Shown piece after piece: positions 46,335 to 59,098 of a DNA stretch of 64,000 bases. A model generated the notes under the pieces. The model was given only the letters and a program-made list of their open reading frames with translations, was not told the DNA's origin and ran no database searches. The stretch's first letter is position 1; the number at the start of each line of letters is the position of its first letter. Source of the stretch: Coriolopsis trogii (lineage: Eukaryota > Basidiomycota > Agaricomycetes > Polyporales > Polyporaceae); contig JAHYIO010000037.1 in assembly GCA_020543525.1 (NCBI GenBank), forward strand, positions 1,674,001 to 1,738,000, given 5' to 3'. A program made the position numbers and the translations under genes.

Positions 46335-47060
46335 GCCACGAGCGGCACGAAATACGTATACGTGTACGTGTACTTGTGCGCGCGCGACCCGCACGGTCTG
46401 CAGCCGCCGACGTACATACATACGCGCTGTCACGCACCATTTTGTATTTTTGAGGATGAAAGCAAATGGATGTATTTGGAGGGGAGGAAGATCTAGACTA
46501 TCACGAGTGACCTGTGGGCCTGACTGCTGGTGTGTCGCACTCGCACCATGGCACCCCTGGAGCTCCAAGCATTAATCCGGCTGTATTAGGGATTCATCTT
46601 TGACACGGAGGCCCTGATCAGTCAACGCCTCTACAACTTCGAAGCGTAGGCCGACGCCATGCATTTGAGTACCTGGTTCAAAGTGCATCATGCATATACA
46701 TATAAACAAACAACATTACGAAGTTATTACCTTACTCGCTGCGCGTGATACTACTAGAGTACATACCACCTGCTGTGAATGGCGAAGGAGACGCATCATC
46801 CTGATGCTTCCTGTTACGTCTGGGATCGCTCTTCGCTAAGTCTCTCGGTGCTTGTAGTCCAAGCCGAGATGTAGCAGCATGACACGGATTCGGATACGAA
46901 CGTGCCCGAGCGCTTATCCCCAGTAGCTGTTGAATCTCAGCCACCACCAGTGTCAGACCGCACTGCTGTTCAGAAAGTCCTCCGCACCTCTTCACTCCTC
47001 CTCGCGCTCGATACCAACCTCACGAAATAGCCCAAATTTAGCCAGAGGCTTACAGATACA
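46335..47060. other. Intergenic region
   Basis: About 725 bases between metalloprotease 2 and TAF9, same strand. Shortly after the stop is an alternating tacgtgtacgtgtacttg run (about 46,357-46,375). A minus frame at 46,732-46,995 is open but unassignable. No gene supported. Confidence 0.35.
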
Positions 47061-48059
47061 ATGTCGCGCGCCGCCGTGGCCGACTCGATCCCACCGACCG
47101 CGCGGGCGATCGCGCTCCTGCTCGCGTCGACGCCAACCGTGCAGGACGCGCAGCCAGGGGTGCTGCACCAGCTGCTCGAGTTCTCGAACCGGTACACGGC
47201 GCAGGTGCTCTCCGACGCGCTTGTCTACGCTGAGCACGCAGGCCGATCGGGCAAGGTCGAGATGGAGGACGTCGTGCTCGCGGTACAGGCCCGCGTCGGG
47301 TGGGAGTTTGGGGGTAGGGTGCCCAAGGAGGTGCGTGCTGTCTTCCGTGTTGGGTACTTCCATGCGCACTTTTGCGCTGTGCTCGTTGGCCGCTACTACT
47401 GGTTGTCGCTGTCGCTGCTCTATGTTCGTGGTTTTGTCCTCTCCTCGTCCGTCCGCTTGCAATACTCCAGTGTCCACACACCCTCCGTAGACGCGCCACA
47501 TGGACTGAACTGATCCTCGCTTTCTCACCACCAGTACCTCCTCACACTCGCGACACAAACAAACTCAGTCCCGCTCCCCTCCGTGCCCGAAGTCTACGGC
47601 GTGCGCCTCCCGCCCCCCTCCGAATGTCTCACCGCCGTCGACTTCGACCTCGTCCCGAACAAGCCTCCCCCCGGCGTGAAGCTCTTCGACGAGGAGATCG
47701 AGGAAGTCGAGGAGTCCGAGTCGGACGAAGACGAGGACATGGAGCCTGCCCCGCTGCCCCAACCCACCGCCTCTGCCGGCCTCAGCGCCGGCGGCCACCA
47801 CCACCCCGCTCGCCCTCACAGCGCGTATGGACAGCAGGCGATGCCGCACACGCCGTCGGATGTGGACATGCTTACTCCGGGGGCCATGCCCGCCGAGGAG
47901 GGGAGCGAGGCGGAGGAGGACGATGGGCTGTTCGCTGGCGGGGACGAGGAGGAGGAGGAGAGCGGGGACGAGGCGATGGAGGACGTCACTGCGTCTGGGC
48001 AGGGTGCGGACGTGAACGGCATGAAGCGCAAGCTGGTCGAAGAGGAGGACTACGACTGA
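47061..48059 (+). CDS. TAF9: Transcription initiation factor TFIID subunit 9
   Basis: Histone-fold subunit of TFIID and SAGA that pairs with TAF6. Residues about 1-90 form the histone fold: PPTARAIALLLASTPTVQDA, QPGVLHQLLEFSNRYTAQVL, DALVYAEHAGRSGKVEMEDV and VLAVQARVGWEFGGRVPKE. A 204-nt intron (47331-47534), long for this window, joins KE to YLLTLATQTNSVPLPSVPEV and YGVRLPPPSECLTAVDFDLV, the conserved block after the fold. The rest is an acidic Glu/Asp-rich tail ending in the basic KRKLVEEEDYD. About 260 residues. Ends tail-to-tail with SEC12 (214-base gap). Confidence 0.92.
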
Positions 48060-48273
48060 CGTGTGTCTCTTTTGGCTTTTGGCTTATCGTCCCACCTGTA
48101 GTGTGGGTGTATGCTTGAGTCTGTGTAGAGTTCGGACATGTTGTATGATAATAGTGCGCGCTAATGAACATCTAGATACATGAAGACACGAATCCCATCC
48201 AGACTTATTATAATCATAGCTAACAAAAGTAACTCGCGGAAGAAAGGTGAGAATGAGAGGTGCGCCATGTACA

Positions 48274-49973
48274 TCACAGGACATTCGTCATCTGCTGCGC
48301 GAGGATGGCAAAGAGCACCGCGAGGAGGGCGACGAAGAAGAGTATCCAGTTGCCCCAAGCTACCGGAGCGCTGTCAGCCCCATCTCGAACACTCATAACA
48401 AAGAGCCAGCTACTCACAGGTGGCACCGAGATTTGGCGGGACGGCGACCACACGCACCGTATTGTCCGCACTGCCTGAAATGAGTATGTCAGAAGTCGGG
48501 TTGAAGCGTATCGTCGTCGGCGGGAAGTCGTGTGCTTTGAGGATAGTCAGTAGTGGCTGTAGTCACAACGCATCGTCAATCGAAGCTTTCGGTGCTAGTT
48601 TGCGTGGTCATCCGCACCGCAAAGGTATGGGCGTCGAGTGCTCCAACCGTCAGGTCGGACGAACCGAACGCGACCAATTTGCCATCAGGGCTACAGACGA
48701 GAGAGAGCGGTGAGTGAATATCCTGAGCGCGCCCAGGACGACACTAACCTGACATCGAAGCAGGTGACCCCGCGGTCGCTGATTTGTCGCACTTTGGTGA
48801 CCTTCCAGGTTTCGGTGTTCCACTTGCATACAAAGGCACGCCGAGGTGAAGACTTTGTGCGCGTCCGTGGAGGTGTGGTATTGGAGATGGTGTACAGGGT
48901 CTTCTCGTCCTTCGGATGGAAGCTGCACGACGTGTTAGCGGGTAGGCGAGCGAGGAGCGAATGATAGGCAACATACCGAGCCGCGCGGAAACTACTGCCA
49001 GCATCCTTGCCAGGTAATGTTGGCCTGTCAATAGTTTGCAACAGCTTCAGGTCTGCAGGCTGTGAAGACTGCGGCTTCTCTGCAGCGTCTTCATCGCTAG
49101 AGGGAAGCGCATATACCAAGAGGTTGACTGTTGTCGCCACTACTAACTAGAGGTAGAGTCAGTATGCGGAGAGCGTCGGGCACGGGGCAAAATAAACGTA
49201 CTATCTCCGAGGAAAATGCTGCGTCGTAGAGTTCCCCCTTATCTAGGTGGATCGGAGCAGCGGCAGGGGTGAGACTCGGATAATGCAAAATGGAGAGCTG
49301 GTAGATGCGTGAGCATAAGCACACGCGGCTGGAGGTGCGTCGGGTAATAGCAAGCCTACATCGCGAGTGCCCCCGACGGCTAGTAGACGGCCATTTGGGG
49401 AGAACACGGTGACTTTCTGCAGATATATGAATACAGAACAGCATACTCGAAGGTTGAACCTTACTTGAAAATCATCGTCAGTTCCCTTCAGAGCGAGCGT
49501 ACTACGAGTTTCTGACAAGGCTATTCTGAGGGGGGCATGAAGGTGTTGGCGATATTTGTATACAGGAGGAAGGTGGTATGACGAACTTCTTCTCCTTGAC
49601 CGTATATACGCGGCAGTTCTGATTGGGCCCGCTTTTGAGAGCGTCTTCAGAGCTATTGATACCGCCAACAATCTCAGAACGTGATGGGTGCGCGGCCATG
49701 CTCATGGGAGCATCCTCTCCGCTCGTGAGCTCGAGTTCGTCCACCAGTTCGAGTTTACTGTCTCCTTCGACATGATAAAGGCGCTGTTCGCACACACGTC
49801 CAGTTTTAAGCCGCGAGGATGTGATTAATGTCATGTAGACACACCAGTTTATTCTTGATACCCGTCTTGGACTGACCACCTCCGCCACCAAGGACAAAGT
49901 CATTGGGAGATATGAATGCGCTTGAGTATACGGGGAACGAAGGTAGAGAGTGCGACGTATGTTTCGTCCGCAT
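48274..49973 (-). CDS. SEC12: SEC12-like guanine-nucleotide exchange factor for Sar1
   Basis: ER type-II membrane WD40 protein that activates Sar1 to start COPII vesicle budding. ATG 49973 gives MRTKHTSHSLPSFPVYSSAF and FISPNDFVLGGGGGQSKTGI, in which the Gly-rich loop after the first blade is the potassium-binding K loop needed for exchange activity. Further blades include ELTSGEDAPMSMAAHPSRSE, SCSFHPKDEKTLYTISNT, AFVCKWNTETWKVTKVRQIS, DGKLVAFGSSDLTVGALDA, and the most complete repeat DFPPTTIRFNPTSDILISGS followed by ADNTVRVV. A C-terminal hydrophobic anchor, GNWILFFVALLAVLFAILAQ, ends the protein, so a lumenal domain as in yeast Sec12 is essentially absent (the PREB-like short form). Six or more introns. 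Confidence 0.88.
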
Positions 49974-50318
49974 CGTTCGAGGTGTCGCAGAGCTCTAGCA
50001 GGCGTGTATGACTGCAGGCGAGGAGACGACTGAGGATGAGTGACGAAAGCAAGCAGAGGCGTGTCTGTTGGCGAGGAGACCGAAAGTGGGTACGCGCTAT
50101 TGGGCGTCTGCTGCTTGGGCGATCGGCGGGCCGAGGACTCCGCGCGACTGGCTCGAAGCTGCGAGGATGGCCGCCCGCCTCCTTCCTGCTCCTCACCCCA
50201 TCATCAGGCCTCCTGCTAACTTATGTCTCGTTCAGTCTGATCATTGCTATCCTTCTCAGCTCGCCCACAACATATATCCTAGAACGTCTGCACATACTCG
50301 CTGTCACTTATCCTAATC
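49974..50318. promoter_or_regulatory. Divergent promoter SEC12 / NIPA transporter
   Basis: A 345-base gap between divergent start codons; overlapping frames are not recognisable. No specific element identified. Confidence 0.35.
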
Positions 50319-52802
50319 ATGCACATACCCCTACCGCACATCTCTGCGCTCAGCCACCTTCCAAACGGCATCGATCTCCCGCAAATATCGTCTCCTGCAG
50401 CCGCAGGAATAGGTGTCGCCATTGCTGGGAATATTCTCATTTCTCTCGCCTTGAATTGCCAGAAGCTCGCCCACAGACGTCTCGACCGCGAACGAGAAGC
50501 CGCCGCACAGGCACCGCGTCCTCTCGTACCCACAGATTCAAATGGGCACCTTCCACCTGAACCACATTCGTCCAGAGACAGTGTCAGCTATAGCCCGTCT
50601 ACGCCCACTCAAAGGATAGCCCTTCTAGAGTCCGCTCCTCTCTTGGAGCACCGTGCTCCCCACTCAGACGCTACCCGACCATGGTTCTTCTTCCGCAGGG
50701 CACCGCGCGGTTACCATGCCAAAGAGGTGGATAGGACCCACCTTGCCAGTACGCATGCACTCATGCCAGTCGAGGTTGTCCCCGTGCATACCCATGGCCC
50801 TACCCGGCAAACTGCAGGGAAAGGGAAGAAGGAGGAACCTGCGAATGCGAACGAAAGTGACTACCTGAAGTCCAAGCTTTGGTACTTCTTATCCGATCGT
50901 CATGTCGTGTACCTTGCTCAGTCGATGCCGCAGGTGGTTTGGGTTTCTACTGATGAACCTTGGGGAGATGGGGAATTTTATTTCCTACGCCTTCGCCCCA
51001 GCGTCCGTAGTCGCACCTCTGGGAACGGTGCGTGTCGAATAGTATCTTCCTCCTGATCTGTGAGGCGAATCCGGACACCAGTTTGCCCTCATTGCGAATT
51101 GCATCTTCGCACCGGTCATGCTCAAGGAGCGGTTCCGCAAGGTCAGCATGACTTGTCACCTTGCGGCAATTGCTTCCATTCAACCTGTCACTTTAGCGAG
51201 ACTTCCTTGGGATCATTATAGCAATAATTGGTGCGGTCACCGTCGTGTTATCCGCCAATCCGTCAGATACCAGGTTGGACCCGGACGCCCTCATCAAAGC
51301 GATCACCCAACGCCCCTTCGAGGTGTACGCCATTGTCTATGTAGTAGGCATCATCATACTGTCTGGCCTCTCAGAAGGCCCTGCGGGAAAGCGCTGGGTA
51401 TATATCGATGTCGGGTTGTGCGCTTTGTTTGGTGAGAGCTGTCCGATATGCTTACCTCGCGGATACTGAATGAGACGTAGGAGGATTCACCGTCCTATCA
51501 ACCAAGGCGGTCTCAACTTTGCTGACAATGGAGTGGTTTGAAATATTCACAGAGTGGATTACTTACCCAGTTATCGCTGTGTGTATATCCTGTCTGTGTC
51601 TAGCGAGGCGGCTAACTCAAGATGGTTATAGGTGCTCCTCGGGACAGGTATCGGGCAAATACGCTACCTCAACCGCGCTTTGATGCGGTTCGACAGCAAG
51701 GTGAGCATCGTCCTTCCACAACTGCCTAACTGTGCTGACGCCAAGCATCCCACAAGATTGTCGTGCCTACGCAATTCGTCTTGTTCAACCTCTCTGCCAT
51801 TGTCGGTTCCGCCATTCTCTACGGCGACTTCAAACAGGCAACCTTCCACCAGCTCGTCACCTTTCTCTATGGCTGTAGCGCCACCTTTGCCGGCGTGTTC
51901 ATCATAGCCTGGGCGCCCGCCACGCCGTCTCACGAACGGGCAGACGAGGATGAGGCAGACGAAGATGACAATGACGACGACGACGACACAATTGATACCG
52001 CGACGATAGGCCCGTCGGAGCCGCCATCCACTAATCCGACAACTATCTCTTTGAGCGACGACGGCAGTGGGACGGTACCTTCGAGTGTGCGGGGTATAAC
52101 AAGGACAGGTAGCCTCGGTGCTCGACGTGCACGCGCCCGGCCTGCGCTCCTCATCTCGGATGGGCCCAGCGCCGATGTCGAGCACGTCCACATCGTGCGC
52201 CACAGACACAGTATCGTGAGCCTGTACGGCTTCTCCCCGGCCCAGGTAAGCAAGTCCGTTCTCGAGTCCTCCACAGCCGCTGACCCTGACGACCTTCCTC
52301 TTCCCTGCCACTCTATTATCGACTCATGCTGATTGCCGCCACCGCACATCCTTGTATCGCGCGCCCACATGACGTGCCACACGCCCCATCCACCCCCACA
52401 CTATGGTACACCCAGCGCGTACTCCTGATAAGCTCCTCCCCCCGAGAAGAGTTCGTCCGCCCAAGCCTCGGCGACGTCGAGCGCGACGCCGGCATGAGCG
52501 CGAGCGTGTCGCCCGCTTCCTCCACCCGCCGCCGTGCCGTCAGCTGGCTGGACGACGCGGCCCACTCACACAGAGAGACACAGGCAAATCCGCACGCGAA
52601 TACAGGCGCGAGTCCGCGCGCGGCCAGGACGCGCCACTATGGCAGCACGCCGTCCACCTCGGTCACCGCCTCGAACGCGACTTCGCGGGAGCAGAGCCGG
52701 ACAGGGGAACGCGAGCGTGTCCCGCTGCAGACGACGAGAACGAGGACGAGGACGAGGAGCGGGAGTCGGGATCGGAGTTCGAGCCCGGACCCATTCGTTT
52801 GA
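50319..52802 (+). CDS. NIPA-type magnesium transporter
   Basis: Membrane protein of the NIPA/DUF803 family, related to the drug/metabolite transporter fold; animal members carry Mg2+. First helix ISSPAAAGIGVAIAGNILIS; then a hydrophilic Ser/Pro-rich insert of about 160 residues; then WWVGFLLMNLGEMGNFISYA, a NIPA signature, followed by FAPASVVAPLGTFALIANCI, DFLGIIIAIIGAVTVVLSAN, VYAIVYVVGIIILSGLSEG, LCALFGGFTVLSTKAVSTLL, TEWITYPVIAVLLGTGIGQI, VPTQFVLFNLSAIVGSAILY and FLYGCSATFAGVFIIAWAP, nine or so helices. A disordered C-tail follows; an intron at 52244-52415 joins GFSPAQ to RVLLISSSPREEFVRPSLGD and extends it to the stop at 52802. The long cytosolic insert and tail are typical of fungal members. 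Confidence 0.85.
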
Positions 52803-53755
52803 CCATATGCTCATGTCATGGTCTCGGAGTCCGTGACAGGCTCGTAGCTCGTTGTCTCAGCTGCACGAACCGAGCGATATCGTTCCGCACCCGTGCGATG
52901 GACATGGAGGTGAGCCTTGGGGGCGTAGAACGGATAAAAATGTGAGGATATAGGGGTATATGCGACAACATGCATTCCGACAGCGACAGCAATGTGGACC
53001 GGGGACGTTTAGTATAGTACACTAATCTGTATGTAGGACTTTGTACGCTGCTACATATGATATATCCATACCACCGCGCTCGTACGCATGCGTCAGACTC
53101 ATAGCTCCTTGGGTCGGTATCTGGTGGTATATACGGTTACGGAGAGCCACAGCATTCAGGCACGCACTAACATAGACACAGATATCGATGCAGGCACAGA
53201 TCGTTCATTCCACACCACAGTGACACATGATCGGAGGGGGAATAGGGCGGCCATGATCAGAGAGAGCATTTAGCAGGGGTGTGGACATGGTCCAGAGCAT
53301 GAAAGATGAATCGACAATTGTACCGGAACGTAAGGTAAAGACGAATGCCCAACACTGCAACGCGGGGACAGGACGATGATCCAAGCGAAGTGAGCTAGAT
53401 TGCGTAGGATGTGCGATGCGTAGTATGATGTAGTATGGATGGTATAGAAGATCCTGTATAATCGCAGCAATGTCCCGAACCGCGAGCAGCAAGTGCGAAG
53501 TGTACTCCGCAGCGCCAAGGGTGGCCTGATTGACAGCCTCCCTGGTTCCGCAATAGATATACCCGCCTGCGCAGAGACAGCTCGACGACGAAATCCGATA
53601 CGACTGGACGACCCTTGAAACAACACTCTGCTACAACCCGATTGAATATGGACCATGTGGAGGAACAACGCTATAACTCCTCTGCCGCAACCTACACGAC
53701 TCTAGACATGGGTGACGTGATGATGGACGAGGCGCGAAGACTCGGAAGTCGATGC
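52803..53755. other. Long convergent 3' intergenic region
   Basis: About 950 bases between the tail-to-tail ends of the NIPA gene (+) and the single-pass membrane gene (-). AT-richer than its flanks from about 52,930 to 53,460 and with no long frame that looks coding. I searched for tRNA and repeat structure by eye and saw none. Confidence 0.35.
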
Positions 53756-54531
53756 CTATGCGGCAACGGCCTCTGGGCGAACCTCGGAGGTGTCGTTATC
53801 GTTACCTTGTTCAGGCGCGGGGGCAGGCTCCTCTACGACGAAGTCGGCCGTGGACGTAGCGCGGTTCCACCAGTTCGAGCCGGCGTCCTGCATACCCACT
53901 CTCCCACCGACGACGTCCTTCTCGGCGCGCGATAGAGCGGAAAAGTCGATGTCGTTATCGGGGTGCATGCCAAAGTCGAGGTGAGGATGGTTCGAGGCCA
54001 CGCGGTGCAGGACGACGTGGGAGGCCATAATGAACAGCAGGAGGAAGACGAGGACAATCGTCCGGATACGGCCCCTCAGAGAGAAAGAGCTGCCGCTGCG
54101 CTCATCAAAAGTGGTCTTGAACGGCGTCGAGGGCAGCTGTATCTGCGACGGGAGGTACGACCGGAAGGCCGGGACCAGCGTGGACAGACGCTGCGAAAAC
54201 GTCGGGCTCGGTGGGGGCGCAATGAAAGCGATAAAGAACTCGGTCTCAAAGCCCGGGGACGATGGAGTGACGATGATGGCAGGTAGTTCCGCCTTTTCGT
54301 CCACAAGGGGCAGAGATAGGTCTGTGATGCGAGTAATGTCAGAGTATGTAATGGGACACGCTGTATCATGTTCGTTCACGCGAGCAAGAGAGAACACGTA
54401 CCCAATGGGGCCGGGATGAGGGTGTAGTCCAGCCTTTGCGGGAGACGGTTAAGACGAGGGGCTATGCCGTGGAATGCATCGTGTACGTCGAGGTAGCGGA
54501 CATGAGCTCTCGACTTCCTGTGGTAGGGCAT
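53756..54531 (-). CDS. Orphan single-pass membrane protein
   Basis: Not recognised. ATG 54531 gives MPYHRKSRAHVRYLDVHDAF and HGIAPRLNRLPQRLDYTLIP; one intron (gtacgtgttc...atcacag) after PAPL joins DLSLPLVDEKAELPAIIVTP, followed by SPTFSQRLSTLVPAFRSYLP. A single membrane segment, RTIVLVFLLLFIMASHVVLH, lies around residue 150, and the C-terminus is acidic (ADFVVEEPAPAPEQGNDND). The splice is supported because the frame read through it would contain a weaker start. About 230 residues. A hydrophobic Val/Leu-rich minus frame at about 54,660-54,880 might be an upstream exon, but it does not join cleanly. Confidence 0.55.
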
Positions 54532-55022
54532 AGAAGAGAGCGGCGAAAGACTCACGAGCGCGACGCATACTCGTTAATGGAGTATAAATAATACAGTGTC
54601 TCAGAAGACGAAGGTTTGAGTCTAGTGTGGGCCGTTTTACGGAAATGAGGAAAGGAGCTCTAAAGCCGGATGGCGATCGGTCTTCTAGAGCGAGGGAGAA
54701 GGGGGAAAGAACGTGAGGCTAAAAGAGAGTGAGTTGCAAGATAGCAGAGCGCGACAGAGTCGGCGGCGTCGTAGACAGCGAAGGCGACGACGACAAGGAC
54801 AGCGAGGACGACGAGGACGACGAGGAGGGAGAGAAAGGATGCAGAAGGCCAGAACGAGCGCCGCCCGCGAGCACAACAGGGGCCGCACACAGACGCCCGT
54901 TGCTACTCTGCTGATGTAATCAAACATCCCTCCCCTTTTGGCAACCCATCACGCCAATTTCTCGTGCGCGCCTCGCCCGCCGCCCGCCTCCTGCTCGCCG
55001 TCGCCTCTTGTCTCCGCCCACC
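54532..55022. promoter_or_regulatory. Divergent intergenic region with GAC/GAGG trinucleotide tract
   Basis: About 490 bases. Positions 54,770-54,835 are a purine-rich (gac/gag)n tract on the + strand. Its complement encodes a Val/Leu-rich hydrophobic run, probably fortuitous. The right edge has a CT-rich leader before the WDR89-like start (ccaccatggc). Confidence 0.4.
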
Positions 55023-56624
55023 ATGGCCCTCGTCGACGCCGCCAGCTTCAGGGCGTCCTCCAACCCAGTCAGGTCAGCAAGGCTTCCCGCCGAGGCATAC
55101 GTCCTCGCCATCGCATCTCTTCCATCCTTCTATGCCGCCGCAGCCTCGGCACCGTCAAATTCCATCCATCTCTTCGATAGGGAACGCCTTCGCAATGTGC
55201 AGACGCTCTCCGGACACGCATCCTCCATCACGACCCTCAGATCTGTTCCGAGCGTTGCCAACGTGCTCAGCCATGCTCTTCTCTCATCAGCGAAGGACGG
55301 CACTGTCAAAGTCTGGGATGAGCGCGCCGGCTCTGCCGCACTCCGCTGTGAGCTTCCGTCTCATGTGTTTGTTTCGTATGTACATACGACTCAATCAGGA
55401 ATACTACACATTTTCTTCCCCATCATTCCGTCATCTGCCTCCTTAATTACCTTGCACAACGAAAAGTATCTGCATCAACCGCTGGCAGTGCAACTGGGTT
55501 GCTCTCCTGTGATGTCTCTGCTGACGGAATGACGATCGCTGCGGGCACCGAGCTGCACGGAGAGGACGCGTCCATCCTCTACTGGTAAGTCCACAATGAT
55601 TGAGAAAACAAGTGCAGCTGCACTGGTCGTCTCCTGACCGAGCGTTCGTCTTCATTTCGTTCAACCCCTCTGCTCCAGGGACCCACGCAGTCCCGCCGCG
55701 CCCCTCCGAGTACATTCGTCCACGCACTCGGATGACATTACAGCGTTGCACTTTTCCCGGACTGGGAACGGCCTGCTCTCGGCCTCCTCCGATGGCCTAG
55801 TGTGCACCTCAAACCCCGACGAGCCCGACGAAGACGAGGCGGGAGTGTATGTCGGTAACTGGGGTTGCAGTATCGCACAAGCCGGCTGGTTGCACGACAC
55901 CGCCGGCCGTCCTGGGATCTGGGCTTCGAGCGACATGGAAACGTTCAGCGTGTGGAACAGCGAGGTGTGTCCCACCCGTATCCCGACATCAGCCAGCTTC
56001 CACGAGCGCTCTACCGTACCGCTTACCATCGACACAGCTCGACCGCCTGCAAGACGTGGACATCCGCCAGCCGTCCGTGCATCGACAGGATCTTACCTGG
56101 GTGACCGACTACTTGATAGGCGGCCACACGACCGTCCATCCCCTCGGTGACTCTGACAACAACCTGGCACTCTTTGTTGGCTCAAACGAGTTCGTCCTCC
56201 TCTCCTCTATCTCCGTTCCCCAGGACCGCTGACGTTCATGTGCATGCACCGTGCAATCCTTTGCGTGAGACAGAGGTGATGTTGCATTGATCACAAAACC
56301 GACCTTCGCCGACGCTACCGCCCCATGGGTTCTTCAGAGGACTTGGTCCACTGGGCATACCGGTGTCGTGCGTGCCGTCTTGTGGGACGAATCCGTGCGT
56401 CACCGTCCTTCCCTTCATGCGCTGTTCAGTCTTGAACGAAGTCCTGAAACCCCATCTCGCAGAGCAACATTTTGCTTACCGGTGGTGAGGACTCGAAAAT
56501 CAACGTCTGGACAGCCAAAGGTTCCACTGAGCCGGCGGCATCTCCGGGCAAGACGAAACGCAGCAATGACATCGATCCGATGGATGTCGACGAAGATGAC
56601 CTACGCAAAAAGCGCCGAGCGTGA
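55023..56624 (+). CDS. WD40-repeat protein, WDR89-like
   Basis: Predicted beta-propeller adaptor of unknown function; yeast has the uncharacterised YNL035C as a counterpart. Repeats seen in order: PSNSIHLFDRERLRNVQTLS, GHASSITTLRSV, SSAKDGTVKVWDERAGS, LLSCDVSADGMTIAAGTELH, DDITALHFSRTGNGLLSASS, DGLVCTSNPDEPDED, GRPGIWASSDMETFSVWNSE, VTDYLIGGHTTVHPLGDSDN, GHTGVVRAVLWDE and ILLTGGEDSKINVWTAKGS. The C-terminus is Lys/Arg-rich with an acidic stretch (SNDIDPMDVDEDDLRKKRRA), a possible nuclear localisation signal. At least five introns. Shares the tail-to-tail gap of about 200 bases with MCC2. Confidence 0.82.
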
Positions 56625-56826
56625 TGGGGCGTTGTCGACCTCTCTAGTTATGCTGCACAAGCAGCCAAACTCGAAGAAGCCTTTTCCGACAAGTGTTGTA
56701 CTTTACGAGATGAGCTCGCACCGTCTTAGAGTGTCCCAAAAAGAGCACGCAAACACTGCATGGCTATCAGCACGATCGGTTCGAAATTTGTGATGAAGTA
56801 TAGTCAAGTACAGTGCGCACATGCGG

Positions 56827-59098
56827 TCACATCCGGAACACCCCAAACCCTTTGCCATCTCCATCCCACGTCGTCAAACTCTTGCGACCTGAAGCACCGC
56901 TCCCGCCGCGTTCCCTTGCGGCGAGCGCCAACGCCAAGCCGACCGTGTCCCTCGTGTCCACAGGCTTGATGATGCCGTCGTCCCAGAGCCGCGCGGATGC
57001 GTAGTACGCCATGGACTGCTGCTCGATCTCGTCCTTGAGCGTGCTGTGCTTCGTCGGGTCTCTGCAAGTAAGTTCACGGCACGCCCATCAGAACTCAGAT
57101 GAGAAGTGGATCTGGATGAAGGACGCACTTTGACACAGTCGCCATGACCTGCGAAAGTTGACCTGGACCCATGACGGACACCTTCGCGTTCTGCATGTTC
57201 TATGAGCAGGCGCGGGCGACGTCGATTATGGCACGAGAGACGTACCGGCCACATCCATAGGAACCGAGGCGAATACGCGCGACCACACATGCCTGCCCGA
57301 GTATTAGTAACTGTCGCAGACAATTTTGCGAGTATGGAGGTATATGCATACCGTAGTTGCCAGCGCCATAGCTCCCACCGACGATGACGGTCAACTTAGG
57401 GACGTCAGCGCATGCGACAGCGCGGACCATCTTTGCTCCATCCTTTGCGATACCACCCTTCTCTGCCTTCGAGCCGACCATGTAACCGGTGACGTTCACG
57501 AGGAAAAGCAGCGGTATCTGGCGCTGTGAGCAAAGCTCAATAAAATGTGACGCTTTGAGTGCAGATTGTGAGAAGAGGATCCCGTTGTTTGCTACGATGC
57601 CCACGGGATAGCCATGAACGTGCGCAAATCCCTGCACAAGATTGAGTATCATAGAACAGTAGCAAGACTTACTCAACAAAATCCGACTCACCGTCACAAT
57701 AGTGGTACCGTATTCCTTCTTGAACTCGCGGAAACGGCTGCCGTCAACTATCCGTGCAATTACATCTCGCATGTCGAAGGCTTGCCGGAGATCTGTTCCG
57801 ACAATACCGTGCAACTCATGTGCAGGATAGAGCGGGTCTTCGGGTACCGCTGGAGGCTACGACCTCTGTGAGTACATATTCCTCAAATGTCATATCTTGT
57901 ACTCACGGGGACTTCTCTTGAGCCAGCCTTACCTAGGTCACTCACAATGCCCCTTGCAATAGCAATAGCATGCTCGTCGTCCCTGGCAAGATGATCCGTC
58001 ACTCCACTTTCTGAGGAGTGCATCTGGCCACCACCGAGGGTCTCCTCGTCAACCTCTTCTCCAGTGGCAGCCTTTACTAATGGCGGTCCCGCCAGGAATA
58101 TGCGCCCCTGCTCTCTGACAATGATGTTCTCATCTGCCATTGCAGGCACGTACGCACCGCCTATCCGAGGGTTGTCAGTATCGACTACAAACAACGCTAG
58201 CGAACCTGCATACCCGCCACAGAAATACCGTGCACGATGGCAATCTGGGGTATGCCAAGTGCGGACATCTGCGACATGTTGTAGAATATCCGCCCAAAGT
58301 GCTCTTTGTCGGGGAAGACCTGTCATAGCGCGTCAGGACCGATGCGAATGCCTATGGAAGACCAAGCATGCTTACATTCGCCTGGTGGGGTAATGCTGCT
58401 CCTCCGGACTCAACTGACAACACCGTGGTGTCAAAAACATGCAGGCGCGTCGGAAACGTACGACGCACCGACGTATACGCATGGCAGACCATGTTCTCGC
58501 GCAATTTCCTGCGCGCGCAGGTGCTTCTTCACCTACACGGGGAGGAAGACATGGGATCAGAACAAGACAAGTGAGACCAACATATGAGACGCACAGTGAG
58601 GGGATAATACGAACCGCCCTTGACGGTAGCGTCGTTGACCACGACCACACACTCGCGTCCGGATATCCGGCCAATACCAGTGATGATCCCGGCAGCAGGC
58701 ACAGACTCCCCGTAGACTTCGTGCGCCGCGAGCGGAGAGAGCTCAAGGAACGGCGTATGTGGGTCAAGCAGCAGGGCGAGCCTGTTTCAACCGCGACGTC
58801 CACGTTCAGACGTCACATCTCCTGCTTGACCTAGGGGGTATAAGACATACCTCTCGCGCGGAAGCTTCTTCCCTTTACTCCTCATACGTTCAGCGGCCTT
58901 CGGACCTCCGCCCTGCCTGACAGAGGCCAATTTGGACTCCAGGTCCGCAACCAGGTTGTCCATAGCCTCAGCCTTCGCCTTGAACTCTGGCGAGGCCGTC
59001 GAAATGAGTGAGGGGAGCACCGCGGGATGGTAAGACCTCTTCTGGTTCGCCACCAACGCCCTCTGGGCGACCCGTACCGAGCGCGTCGCAAAGCGCAT
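56827..59098 (-). CDS. MCC2: Methylcrotonoyl-CoA carboxylase beta subunit, mitochondrial
   Basis: Carboxyltransferase half of methylcrotonoyl-CoA carboxylase, a mitochondrial step of leucine breakdown. [20 protein letters not shown] is a mitochondrial presequence. The carboxyltransferase domain is recognisable throughout: [210 protein letters not shown] and [14 protein letters not shown], ending KGFGVFRM. About ten introns. The alpha subunit is not in the window. The upstream in-frame ATG at 59116 would add six residues. Confidence 0.95.

Noticed and set aside
46357..46375. tacgtg repeat run after metalloprotease 2
   Set aside because: Very short simple repeat in a 3' flank; no evidence of function.
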